DNA of 64,000 nt, taken from contig FR889221.1 in the NCBI GenBank assembly GCA_000431815.1, positions 1 to 64,000 on the forward strand, written 5' to 3'. The translations under genes were made by a program, and so were the position numbers. Below are positions 41,551-50,564 of the stretch, piece after piece (the stretch's first letter is position 1; the number at the start of each line of letters is the position of its first letter). Origin of the DNA: Butyrivibrio sp. CAG:318 (GTDB lineage: Bacteria > Bacillota > Clostridia > Lachnospirales > Lachnospiraceae). Below the pieces are notes generated by a model. The model was not told the DNA's origin. It saw nothing but the letters and a program-made list of their open reading frames with translations, and made no database searches.

Positions 41551-43767
41551 TTATTCCACTGTGGCGGCAAGACCCGGTACTTCGGCAGTCTTATCGGCGC
41601 CATCAGCATCCTTATATGAAATATGCGCAGTTATCGTTGCACCCTTGGAGGTATCGATATCGCTGGTTTCAAAGTCTATATCCAATGTATCGTTAAATTC
41701 TCCATTTTTATGTTTTACTGAACTTACCTGTTTTGTCGTAACATTACCGGATGCATCAGTATATGATGCGACAAATCTGATTGAAATTTCACTGCCCTCT
41801 GCGGCATCCGAAATACTGTTTTTCAAGTCACTGTATTTGATATGTGCAACTATTTTATGCTTCTGTGCTGCTGTCTCCTGCGGCTTGGTCTCTTCCGGCT
41901 TAGTCTCTTCCGGTTTTGTAGGCTCAGGTTCGGTTGCTTTCTGGCCCTTGCTTATCACAAGTGTAATAACCGTTGTATCTATAGGTGCTTCCTCGCCTAC
42001 CGTTGCTCCGGACTGTGAAATTACCTTGCCTTCCGTAACCTTATTGTCAAAATCATATTCATATTCAATACTGTTAAATCCAAGGCTCTTAAGTTCACTC
42101 TCTGCGTCTTCTTTGGTATAACCCTTTACATTAGGTACTTTGGCCATTTTCTGTGCCACGCCCTTATAAAGTGTTATTGTTACGGTATCTCCGCTCTTAA
42201 CGGTGTCTCCAGCTTTAGGATCAGTTGATGCAACAGTGTTAATCTTGCTTTCATCATCTGTCTCTTCATACTTGTATGTCGGGGTAAGGTTCTTATTTCT
42301 GAGAGTATACTCTGCTGATGTCTGTGTCTTTCCAAGTACATCAGGCATCTCAAATGTGGATGTACCCTTACTTACCGAAACAACAATCGTTGTATTCTTG
42401 GCTACCATATCTCCGGCTTCAACACTCTGTTCGAATATTTTGCCCTCTTCATAAAGATCAGAATAATCTTCTATCTTACGGATTCCAAGTCCGAGCTTAT
42501 TAAGCTCTGCCTCAGCTGCATCATATGTGTAACCCGTAAGCTTCGGTACTTCTACCTTATCGCCTGTCTCTTCCTGTGTCGCCTTTGGAACTGATGACGA
42601 GTTTTTTCCCGTGGAGAAAAGCTTAACCATTTTCACGATTACGATAATAGTTATGACAAGTATTACAACGCCAACTGCTATTCCGAGAATTGTTATAACC
42701 CTGTCTATTTTCTTGGAAGCGGCAGTATCTTTGTCGTCTTCCTCTGTAAGCTCAATATCCTGGTCATCATCTGCATCCTGACCATCATCTGCATACCGAT
42801 CCCGTATATCGTCAGCCTGACCGGCTGCCGGTGTTGTATCCGTTGTCTTTCTTACCGCCCTATGGCTTATCTCCGCGAGTTCATCATCATCTATCATCTG
42901 TGTTACGCCGTTAGGAACAACCGATGAAATAACGACAAAATCCTCATTAGGAGTCACTAAAGAGCGCTTGAGATCCGCAATAAGATCCGTCATATTCTGA
43001 TATCTTCTGTCAGTCTTCTTCTGTGTACACTTAAGTACTATTTTCTCTACACTGATAGGGATATCAGGAAGATATTTTCTCGGCGAGACCATGTCCTCCT
43101 GGATATGCTGCAATGCTACGGCAACAGTCGTATCACCTTCAAACGGGACACGTCCCGTAAGCATCTCAAAAAGTGTGATACCGAATGAATAAATATCGCT
43201 CTTCTCGTCACTGTATCCGCCTCTTGCCTGCTCAGGTGAAATATAATGCACCGATCCCATCACGGAAGAATTAATGGTATTGGAAGATGCTGCCCTTGCA
43301 ATACCGAAATCGGTAACTTTGACCTTTCCCTCTTTGGAAATTATTATGTTCTGAGGCTTAATGTCTCTGTGTACTATATGATGCTTATGTGCAGCTTCGA
43401 TTCCCTGGGCAACCTGAATGGCAACACTGACTGCTTCACGCACGCCAAGCTTCCCCTTCTTCTCGATATATTTCTTAAGTGTAATTCCCTCAACAAGTTC
43501 CATTACAATGTAATATATTCCGTTTTCCTCTCCAGTATCATATATGCTCACTATATTGGAGTGAACAAGACCTGCGGCAGACTGCGCCTCCGCACGGAAT
43601 TTGGCTACAAAAGTCTTGTCTTCACAAAATTCAGGCTTAAGCACCTTTATCGCAACATATCTGTTTAATTTATGGCATTTTGCCTTATATACGTCAGCCA
43701 TTCCTCCTGAGCCTATTTTCTCGAGGATCTCGTATCTGTCCGCTATAAACATTCCTTCTCTTAACAT
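41551..43767 (-). CDS. prkC: membrane Ser/Thr protein kinase with PASTA domains
   Basis: A 738-residue eukaryotic-type kinase sensing peptidoglycan. Residues 12-270 are the Hanks kinase domain: GSGGMADVYKAK, YVAIKVLKPEF, HRDIKPQNIIISKEGKVKV and DFGIARA are intact. An Asp/Glu-rich juxtamembrane segment (about 300-345) and one transmembrane helix (about 350-378) follow. Outside are three PASTA domains beginning VEVPKLTGYTYDAAEAEL, FEMPDVLGKTQTSAEYTL and AKVPNVKGYTKEDAESEL. Then come a Pro-Glu-Thr-Lys repeat linker (TKPEETKPEETKPQET) and an extra beta domain of about 95 residues that standard PrkC proteins lack. Phosphatase prpC lies immediately upstream. The start follows AGGAGG. Confidence 0.95.
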   Translation of the reverse strand: MLREGMFIADRYEILEKIGSGGMADVYKAKCHKLNRYVAIKVLKPEFCEDKTFVAKFRAEAQSAAGLVHSNIVSIYDTGEENGIYYIVMELVEGITLKKYIEKKGKLGVREAVSVAIQVAQGIEAAHKHHIVHRDIKPQNIIISKEGKVKVTDFGIARAASSNTINSSVMGSVHYISPEQARGGYSDEKSDIYSFGITLFEMLTGRVPFEGDTTVAVALQHIQEDMVSPRKYLPDIPISVEKIVLKCTQKKTDRRYQNMTDLIADLKRSLVTPNEDFVVISSVVPNGVTQMIDDDELAEISHRAVRKTTDTTPAAGQADDIRDRYADDGQDADDDQDIELTEEDDKDTAASKKIDRVITILGIAVGVVILVITIIVIVKMVKLFSTGKNSSSVPKATQEETGDKVEVPKLTGYTYDAAEAELNKLGLGIRKIEDYSDLYEEGKIFEQSVEAGDMVAKNTTIVVSVSKGTSTFEMPDVLGKTQTSAEYTLRNKNLTPTYKYEETDDESKINTVASTDPKAGDTVKSGDTVTITLYKGVAQKMAKVPNVKGYTKEDAESELKSLGFNSIEYEYDFDNKVTEGKVISQSGATVGEEAPIDTTVITLVISKGQKATEPEPTKPEETKPEETKPQETAAQKHKIVAHIKYSDLKNSISDAAEGSEISIRFVASYTDASGNVTTKQVSSVKHKNGEFNDTLDIDFETSDIDTSKGATITAHISYKDADGADKTAEVPGLAATVE

Positions 43768-43782
43768 GTTCCCTCCTGTTTT

Positions 43783-44505
43783 CTAAGGTTCTATAATTAT
43801 TATTGAAATATTATCCTTACCGCCACGTTCGTTTGCAAGATCAATAAGCATCTGCGCACGTTCATCTATTTCTCTGCTGCTGTTCAGTATGGATGCTATT
43901 TGTGTGTCTTCTATCATGTTCGTCAGTCCGTCAGAACACATAAAAACGGTGTCATTCTTTCCAAGCTCAACCTCAAAGAAATCTGCCATAACATCTTCGC
44001 TGCCGCCAATGGCCCTCGTAATGACATTCTTCTTCTCGTGGGTACGCGCCTGTGCCCTGTCTATTGTACCGTTGCTTACCATCTCTTCCACAAGCGAATG
44101 GTCTCTCGTAACCTGCCTGAATTCATCTCCAAGCACATATAACCTGCTGTCTCCTACATTGGCAACATACATTGAACTGCCAAAAACAGTTGCAATGACA
44201 AAAGTTGTTCCCATACCGGTATAATCCGCGGATGTAGCAGCAAGCTTTAAAAGTTCACTGTTCGTGTATTTAATTGCATCTGAAATAATTGTAATCGGAT
44301 TATCACTGTCTGACGACTTTACACTGTCGGTAAACGATTGCACGGAAAAACGGCTCGCCAGATCTCCGGCCTTATGCCCTCCCATACCGTCTGCTACAAT
44401 ATAAAGGTTAGGCAGCTTGCCAACAGGCTTACTTGTACAGTACACATAATCCTGATTAACACTTCGCATTCTGCCAACGTCCGTCAGCGCATATGCTTTT
44501 ATCAT
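43783..44505 (-). CDS. prpC: PP2C-type Ser/Thr protein phosphatase
   Basis: Cytoplasmic metal-dependent phosphatase that reverses PrkC phosphorylation. 240 residues, the usual size. PP2C motifs: TDVGRMRSVNQDY, YIVADGMGGHKAGDLAS (metal-binding Asp-Gly), GTTFVIA, NVGDSRLYVL, MCSDGLTNMIED and GGKDNISIIII. It overlaps the end of rlmN by 4 nt and is followed after 15 nt by prkC, the standard arrangement. Confidence 0.96.
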   Translation of the reverse strand: MIKAYALTDVGRMRSVNQDYVYCTSKPVGKLPNLYIVADGMGGHKAGDLASRFSVQSFTDSVKSSDSDNPITIISDAIKYTNSELLKLAATSADYTGMGTTFVIATVFGSSMYVANVGDSRLYVLGDEFRQVTRDHSLVEEMVSNGTIDRAQARTHEKKNVITRAIGGSEDVMADFFEVELGKNDTVFMCSDGLTNMIEDTQIASILNSSREIDERAQMLIDLANERGGKDNISIIIIEP

Positions 44506-45554
44506 AGCTGCTCCTTTGGATGTATTTCCATATAACTCTTTCTAAGCTGTCCACAGGCACCGTCTATATCTCTGCCCATTTCTCTTCTTATAGTAACATT
44601 TATTCTGTTTTTTTCAAGTTTATTTTTAAATTTGTTGATTCTGTCAATATCTGACTGCTTGAAATTACGCTCTTTGATCGGGTTTACCGGGATAAGATTT
44701 ATGTGGCAGTTCATGCCCTTAACAAGCTCTGAAAGCTCCGCCGCACACTCATCTGTGTCATTCTCGCCCTTAACCAGGCTATACTCAAAAGTAACTCTTC
44801 TTCCCGTCTTATTTATGTAATACCTGCAGGCTTCCATAATCTCAGCTATCGAATATTTGTTGGCAATCGGCATAAGAGCCTTACGTCTCTCATCATTAGG
44901 TGCGTGGAGCGATATCGCAAGCGTCAGCTGGAGTTTCATATCAGCAAGCCTGTATATATTCGGTACTATGCCGCATGTGGACACCGTCAGGTTTCTGGCA
45001 CTTATATTAAGTCCGTTTTCATCCGTAAGCAGCTGTTCAAATTTAATAAGATTATCAAAATTATCAAACGGTTCTCCGGAGCCCATAACAACCACGTTGG
45101 ACACCCTCTCACCTGAATCTTTCTGTATTCTGTATATCTGGTCAAGCATCTCGGACGGTCTTAAATTACGCTCAAGTCCGTCAAGCGTCGATGCACAGAA
45201 CCGGCATCCCATACGGCATCCGACCTGGGATGATATACATACGGAATTTCCATGATGATAATGCATAAGAACACTTTCTATGAGATTACCGTCTTCGAGC
45301 CTGAAAAGATATTTTGCAGTTTTGTCTTCCGCCGAAACCTGCTTTCTTACCAACTCGTGCACGGGCATGTCACATTCATTCTGAAGCCTCTGCTTAAGGG
45401 CGGCCGGAATATTGCTCATCTCATCATAACTATCCGCTAACTTTACATGCATCCACTCATAGAGCTGTTTTGCCCTGAATGCAGGCTGTCCGGTGCTCTT
45501 TATATATTCGGTTAATTCGTCCAGATTCATGGATTTGATATCTGTTTTCAACAT
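44502..45554 (-). CDS. rlmN: dual-specificity 23S rRNA/tRNA (adenine-C2)-methyltransferase
   Basis: A radical-SAM enzyme that methylates C2 of A2503 in 23S rRNA and A37 in some tRNAs. 350 residues. The iron-sulfur motif CRMGCRFCAS, the conserved SSQVGC upstream of it, GSGEPFDNFDNL and the C-terminal MGRDIDGACGQLR (with the methyl-carrying Cys region) are all present. The ORF starts MLKTDIKSMNLDELTEY; the internal ATG (MNLDEL) is an alternative. Between rsmB (7-nt gap) and prpC (4-nt overlap). Confidence 0.97.
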   Translation of the reverse strand: MLKTDIKSMNLDELTEYIKSTGQPAFRAKQLYEWMHVKLADSYDEMSNIPAALKQRLQNECDMPVHELVRKQVSAEDKTAKYLFRLEDGNLIESVLMHYHHGNSVCISSQVGCRMGCRFCASTLDGLERNLRPSEMLDQIYRIQKDSGERVSNVVVMGSGEPFDNFDNLIKFEQLLTDENGLNISARNLTVSTCGIVPNIYRLADMKLQLTLAISLHAPNDERRKALMPIANKYSIAEIMEACRYYINKTGRRVTFEYSLVKGENDTDECAAELSELVKGMNCHINLIPVNPIKERNFKQSDIDRINKFKNKLEKNRINVTIRREMGRDIDGACGQLRKSYMEIHPKEQL

Positions 45555-45561
45555 AATTTTA

Positions 45562-46908
45562 TTACCGCCTTACAAATGCCGCTATAAAAAATCCGTCAAA
45601 GTCATTGTCAAACATTCCCGGCATTATCTGTATAAATCCGTTGCTGTCAACACATGATGCCAGCCTTGCCGGTATCCTTCCGGCAAGATTAACAATGTCA
45701 AAATCATGTTCTGCGGCAAACCACAATGCGTTTTGGACATTTTCTTCCGGATTTACGGTGCATGTACTGTATATAAGCGTTCCGCTCTTTCTGACATAAG
45801 CATTTACTGTATCAAGTATTTTACGCTGTAATCCGGCAAGTTCTTTTAGTGATTCCAAAGTGACATGGTATTTAATATCCGGCTTCTTATTAAGAACTCC
45901 AAGGCCGGAACAAGGAAGATCCGCTATGACGATATCCGCCTTCTGTATCATATTATCATCCGGTATAAGTGCATCGGCCGTACTGACTTTAATATTGGTA
46001 ATTCCCATGCGCCCGGCATTCTGTCTTATAATCTGTGTCTTGGCATCCGATACGTCCCTGGCATCAACATAACCTTCACTGGAAAGGCTTTGTGCAATAT
46101 GCATGCTTTTTCCTCCCGGAGCTGCGCAGACATCAATGACAACATCATCCGGTCGGGGTGCTGCCGCGTATCTGACAAGCATCGACGAAAGGTCCTGCAC
46201 CGTAAACAATCCTTGGTTAAATTCGTCTATTCCTTCGAGATAGTCATATCCTGTTATCTGCAATGCCTCGGTAATATCATCACGCACAACGGCCTTAATA
46301 TTATGCAATGCGAGTTTCTCTGCCAGTTTGGCCGGCTTAAGTACCGATGTGTTGCACCTTATGGTGAGCGGTCCGGTCTCAAACTGCGATGCAAGCATTC
46401 TCTGTGCATTATCGAATCCGTATGCACAGACCCACATATCACAGATCCATTGCGGGGTCGAATATGTAACGGACAGATAGTCTCCCGATGTTTTATCAGG
46501 ATATTTTATGTCAGATTTATTGCGGGATATATTTCTTAATACACCGTTTACAAATCCTTTAAGTGTCGCAAATCCACGTTTGGCTGCAAGTCTTACCGCT
46601 TCATCACATGCTGCGAAATCGCCCGTCTTATCCATATATATTATCTGATATGTTCCCATACGCATTATATTGCGGATTACAGGCTTCATTTTATTAACTT
46701 TGACTTTGGAAAAAAGATTTATGATATAATCAAGTGTTATTTTTCTCTCAACACATCCAAGGACAACCTGTGAGATAAACGCCCTTTCTTCGTGCGAAAG
46801 GTATTGATATTTGCGCAATGCTTCGTTAAGCACTTTATTGACATATCTGCCGTTCTCATTTACCTCTGTCAATATATCCAATATTACATTTCTTGTATTA
46901 ACCTGCAT
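45562..46908 (-). CDS. rsmB: 16S rRNA (cytosine(967)-C(5))-methyltransferase
   Basis: 448 residues. The N-terminal roughly 130 residues are a NusB-like RNA-binding domain (NTRNVILDILTEVNENGRYV; HEERAFISQVVLGCVERKIT). The rest is a SAM-dependent methyltransferase with the cofactor motif DVCAAPGGKSMHIAQ, the PC motif ADLPCSGLGVLNKKPDIKY and the second catalytic Cys in LIYSTCTVNPEEN. It is preceded by fmt (18-nt gap), as in many bacteria. Confidence 0.96.
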   Translation of the reverse strand: MQVNTRNVILDILTEVNENGRYVNKVLNEALRKYQYLSHEERAFISQVVLGCVERKITLDYIINLFSKVKVNKMKPVIRNIMRMGTYQIIYMDKTGDFAACDEAVRLAAKRGFATLKGFVNGVLRNISRNKSDIKYPDKTSGDYLSVTYSTPQWICDMWVCAYGFDNAQRMLASQFETGPLTIRCNTSVLKPAKLAEKLALHNIKAVVRDDITEALQITGYDYLEGIDEFNQGLFTVQDLSSMLVRYAAAPRPDDVVIDVCAAPGGKSMHIAQSLSSEGYVDARDVSDAKTQIIRQNAGRMGITNIKVSTADALIPDDNMIQKADIVIADLPCSGLGVLNKKPDIKYHVTLESLKELAGLQRKILDTVNAYVRKSGTLIYSTCTVNPEENVQNALWFAAEHDFDIVNLAGRIPARLASCVDSNGFIQIMPGMFDNDFDGFFIAAFVRR

Positions 46909-46926
46909 GTAATATATTCTCCTGTT

Positions 46927-47856
46927 CTATCCAAGTACCGTATCTTCCTTTATGGTATATCCGCGCAGGAAATCGCCCGCGCTCATTCTCTTGCGTCCTT
47001 CAAGCTGAAGTTCTCTTATTATAAGTCCTCCGTCTCCGGTCATGACATATATTCCATTCTTATCAAACGCATATACCGTTCCCGGTGCCTTATCCGTATC
47101 AGGTGACGCATCGACATCCGCCTGCCAGATTTTAAGTGTTTTGCCATCAAGAGATGTATATGCACTCGGCCATGGGTTAAGACCGCGTATCAGCCTTTCA
47201 ATCTCTGCCGCCGGATGCATAAAGTCAATATGTCCCAGTGATTTGTCAAGTTTTCCGGCATATGTCGCCTCTCCTGTCTGGGGAACCGGTGTCAATACTC
47301 CTTTTTCAAGATCGTCAAGCGTCTCTATCAATAGCCCTGCTCCGAGAATTGACAATTTATCAAAAAGGCTTCCTCCTGTCTCCTTGGGTGCAAGCTTGTA
47401 TCTGCGTACTTTAAGCATATCGCCCGTATCAATGCCGTCGTTCATAAGCATTGTCGTTACGCCGCTTTCTTCATCTCCGTTGATAACCGCCCACTGTATC
47501 GGAGCCGCACCTCTGTATTTGGGAAGCAGCGATGCATGCACATTGACGCATCCGTAACGCGGAAGTTCCAATACGCTCTTTGGAAGAATCTGTCCGAATG
47601 CAACTACAACTATTACATCCGGATTAATTTCTTTAAGTTTGTCAATCACATCCGACTGTCTTAATTTTACCGGCTGGTATACCGGTATGTTATATTCAAG
47701 TGCTTTTTCTTTAACCGGCGGAAAAACAAGCTTTCCGCTTCTTCCGTGCGGTTTGTCCGGCTGGGTGATCACTGCCTCGACTTTATGTCCGGCACGGATT
47801 ATTGCATCAAGTGTTCCGACCGCAAAATCCGGTGTTCCCATAAATACAACTCTCAT
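46927..47856 (-). CDS. fmt: methionyl-tRNA formyltransferase
   Basis: Formylates initiator Met-tRNA with 10-formyl-tetrahydrofolate. 309 residues, normal. The N-terminal formyltransferase domain has VFMGTPDFAVGTLDAII and the active-site stretch VNVHASLLPKYRGAAPIQWA with Asn/His, then NDGIDTGDML; the C-terminal OB-fold domain binds tRNA (LEGRKRMSAGDFLRGY). def lies 3 nt upstream. The supply of 10-formyl-THF is encoded in the same operon (fhs, folD). Confidence 0.97.
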   Translation of the reverse strand: MRVVFMGTPDFAVGTLDAIIRAGHKVEAVITQPDKPHGRSGKLVFPPVKEKALEYNIPVYQPVKLRQSDVIDKLKEINPDVIVVVAFGQILPKSVLELPRYGCVNVHASLLPKYRGAAPIQWAVINGDEESGVTTMLMNDGIDTGDMLKVRRYKLAPKETGGSLFDKLSILGAGLLIETLDDLEKGVLTPVPQTGEATYAGKLDKSLGHIDFMHPAAEIERLIRGLNPWPSAYTSLDGKTLKIWQADVDASPDTDKAPGTVYAFDKNGIYVMTGDGGLIIRELQLEGRKRMSAGDFLRGYTIKEDTVLG

Positions 47857-47859
47857 GTC

Positions 47860-48330
47860 TTACTCCTCGCCTGCCACTACGTCCATAAGTTCACCTTCGA
47901 TATGGTCGATGTAAAGATCTCCGTCAAGGTGTGCAAGTTCATGGCATATTGCTCTGGCCATCAGTTCTTCGCCCTCTATTTCATATTCATTCATATTTTC
48001 ATCATATGCTTTGGCTTTGACATACATAGGTCTTGTTACTATTCCTGCCTTGCCCGGAATACTTAAGCATCCTTCCTGGCCTGTCTGGCTTCCCGATGTT
48101 TCAAGTATTTCAGGATTAACCATTACAACCGGGCCGTCTCCTACATCAATTACCACAATTCTCTTGAGTATTCCGACCTGCGGTGCCGCAAGTCCGACGC
48201 CATCTGCATCATACATGGTATCAAGCATATCTCCGATGAGTTCTTTGGTTCTGTCATCAACCTGTGTTACCGGCCTGCAGATTTTTCTTAAAATCGGATC
48301 GCCTTCAGTTCTTATTGTTCTTAAAGCCAT
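47860..48330 (-). CDS. def: peptide deformylase
   Basis: Removes the formyl group from nascent proteins. 156 residues. All three metalloprotease motifs are intact: GVGLAAPQVGI, QEGCLSIPG (metal Cys) and HELAHLDGDLYID (HExxH with the two metal His and catalytic Glu). Length and the short C-terminus fit the type 1 deformylases. Encoded between priA (20 nt) and fmt (3 nt). Confidence 0.97.
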   Translation of the reverse strand: MALRTIRTEGDPILRKICRPVTQVDDRTKELIGDMLDTMYDADGVGLAAPQVGILKRIVVIDVGDGPVVMVNPEILETSGSQTGQEGCLSIPGKAGIVTRPMYVKAKAYDENMNEYEIEGEELMARAICHELAHLDGDLYIDHIEGELMDVVAGEE

Positions 48331-48350
48331 TTTCGTGTCTCCTTACCGAA

Positions 48351-50552
48351 TTATCTGAAATCAAATACAACATGGCACTCTTTGTAACATGGCACGTCAC
48401 GTTTAAGATAATTCTCTATTATATCTTTTATCTGTATTAACAGTGCATAATCCCTGCACTTATAATATATTACTCTGTTGTAAATATCATTAATCTTATA
48501 TACCGCCGCATCAGCCGGCCCGATTATGTTCACCCTGTCGTCTACTGATGTGAGCTTATAAAGTTCATCGGAAAGCTTTGTTGCAAGATCGGCATCGGCG
48601 CATGAAATTCTGACTGCCATCATATGATTGGACGGCGGATATCCCATAAGTTCCCGATATCCCATCTCTTCATCATAAAAAGCATCATAATCCTGTCCGG
48701 CCGCATGTACAATGCTGTAATGTTCCGGGTCATATGTCTGGATCACGACATTTCCCTTCCTGTCACCGCGTCCTGCCCTTCCCGCTGCCTGCGTCAGCAG
48801 ATCAAAAGTAATCTCCGCAGCCCTGTAATCACTGCAATGAAGCGACATATCTGCAAGCAGGATTCCGACAAGCGTAACATCCGCGAAGTCATGTCCCTTA
48901 ACTATCATCTGTGTTCCGATAAGTATATCCGCTTCATGCGATGCAAATTTTTCAAGAATATTCCGGTGTCCTTCCTTCCCGGAAGTTGTATCCAGATCCA
49001 TTCTCAATACTGATGCATGCGGAAAAATCTTACGTGTCTCTTCCTCCACTTTCTCCGTGCCCGCCTTGAATGCTCCTATGTATTTGGAACCGCATTTGGG
49101 ACATATATGGTTGAAAACCGTCTCATATCCGCAATAATGGCAGACTAACCGGTTACGACCGTGAAGTGTAAGTGACACATCACAATGAGGACATTGTATC
49201 ACATTCCCGCATTCTCTGCAATTGATAAAGCCCTGATATCCTCTTCTGTTGAGGAAAAGCATTATCTGCTCGCCGGCATCAAGTTTCTCCTGCATAAGAC
49301 TTTTAAGCTTTGTGCTGAACATTGTACGATTGCCTTTTTTCATTTCATCGCGCAGATCCACCACATCAACATCGGGTATTGTGGCATTTCCGGCTCTGTT
49401 ATCAAGACGGTATAATTTATATATCCCGCTCTTGCATCTGTTAAATGTTTCAAGCGAAGGAGTTGCCGAACCCATAATGACTTTGGCTCCGGTCATTCTG
49501 GCAAGTTCTATCGCTGTTTCCCTCGCATGATACCGCGGAATAGTCTCACTCTGGTATGCACTTTCATGCTCTTCATCAATTATAACAGCACCAAGATTGT
49601 TAAAAGGTGTAAAAAGAGCCGACCTTGGACCAACCATTATTTTAATCCTGCCTTGGGCTGCAAGTTCAAACCGGTCATACTTCTCACCCTTGGAGAGTCT
49701 TGAATTTATAACCGATACTACGTTCCCAAATTTTGCATAAAAGCGCATTATGGTCTGATATGTAAGTGAAATCTCAGGAATAAGCACAATAACTTCCCTG
49801 CCTTTCGACAGTACATGCTGTATTATCTCCATATAAACTTCTGTCTTGCCGCTTCCTGTCACACCCTTAATAAGACATGGTGTCATATCATTATTGTCGT
49901 AATCTTTTATGATACCGTCGCAGACAACCCGCTGCTCCTGATTAAGACTTGTGACATTGCGAAAATCCTCTGCTGCTTCCAGTTCGTTTCTGAATACCCT
50001 CTGCGTATCTATCTCGATAAGACCGGCGTCCGAAAGTGCCGTCAGTGACTGCCTGACCTGTCCCATCTGTTGTGTAACCTTCCGGTAATCACATACCGGA
50101 TTATTGGACAGAAATTTAAGTATTTCGGATTGTTTTCTTTTCGATGTCCTGTATTCTTCCGACAGCGACAAAGCTTCTCTTGGTGATATAAGAAGTCTTA
50201 CAGTCCTGTTATTTACCTGCTTTACCTTCTCCTTAACCGGAATTACTGTTTTAAGTGCCTGGTTAATGGTCGAACCGTAATTAGTCTTCATCCAGTAAGC
50301 CAGCTTAATCATCCGTTCGTCAATCGTGGTACTTGACTTCACTATTCCATCAAGCGGTCTTATTTTGTCCGGGTCGATTTCCGGCGTGTTACTTAAGTTT
50401 ACAACATATCCCGTTCTGTGGCCTGCACCAAACGGGATATTGACTTTGTTTCCTATTGATATTACGGATGCAATATCTTCCGGGACACTGTATTGAAATA
50501 TTTTATCTAATTTTTCATGGGAAATGTCTACAATGACACCGGCATATATCAT
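48351..50552 (-). CDS. priA: primosomal helicase PriA
   Basis: Restarts stalled replication forks by loading the replicative helicase. 733 residues. An N-terminal 3'-DNA-binding domain, a winged-helix segment, then the superfamily 2 helicase with Walker A GVTGSGKTEVYM and DEEH box IIDEEHESAYQSE. The zinc-binding insertion supplies eight Cys (CRECGNVIQCPHCDVSL and CHYCGYE...CPKCGSKY). Motif V/VI regions ILIGTQMIVKGHDF and QAAGRAGRGDRKG are complete. The ATG lies 6 nt after AGGAG. Confidence 0.96.
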   Translation of the reverse strand: MIYAGVIVDISHEKLDKIFQYSVPEDIASVISIGNKVNIPFGAGHRTGYVVNLSNTPEIDPDKIRPLDGIVKSSTTIDERMIKLAYWMKTNYGSTINQALKTVIPVKEKVKQVNNRTVRLLISPREALSLSEEYRTSKRKQSEILKFLSNNPVCDYRKVTQQMGQVRQSLTALSDAGLIEIDTQRVFRNELEAAEDFRNVTSLNQEQRVVCDGIIKDYDNNDMTPCLIKGVTGSGKTEVYMEIIQHVLSKGREVIVLIPEISLTYQTIMRFYAKFGNVVSVINSRLSKGEKYDRFELAAQGRIKIMVGPRSALFTPFNNLGAVIIDEEHESAYQSETIPRYHARETAIELARMTGAKVIMGSATPSLETFNRCKSGIYKLYRLDNRAGNATIPDVDVVDLRDEMKKGNRTMFSTKLKSLMQEKLDAGEQIMLFLNRRGYQGFINCRECGNVIQCPHCDVSLTLHGRNRLVCHYCGYETVFNHICPKCGSKYIGAFKAGTEKVEEETRKIFPHASVLRMDLDTTSGKEGHRNILEKFASHEADILIGTQMIVKGHDFADVTLVGILLADMSLHCSDYRAAEITFDLLTQAAGRAGRGDRKGNVVIQTYDPEHYSIVHAAGQDYDAFYDEEMGYRELMGYPPSNHMMAVRISCADADLATKLSDELYKLTSVDDRVNIIGPADAAVYKINDIYNRVIYYKCRDYALLIQIKDIIENYLKRDVPCYKECHVVFDFR

Positions 50553-50564
50553 ATATTGCTCCTA

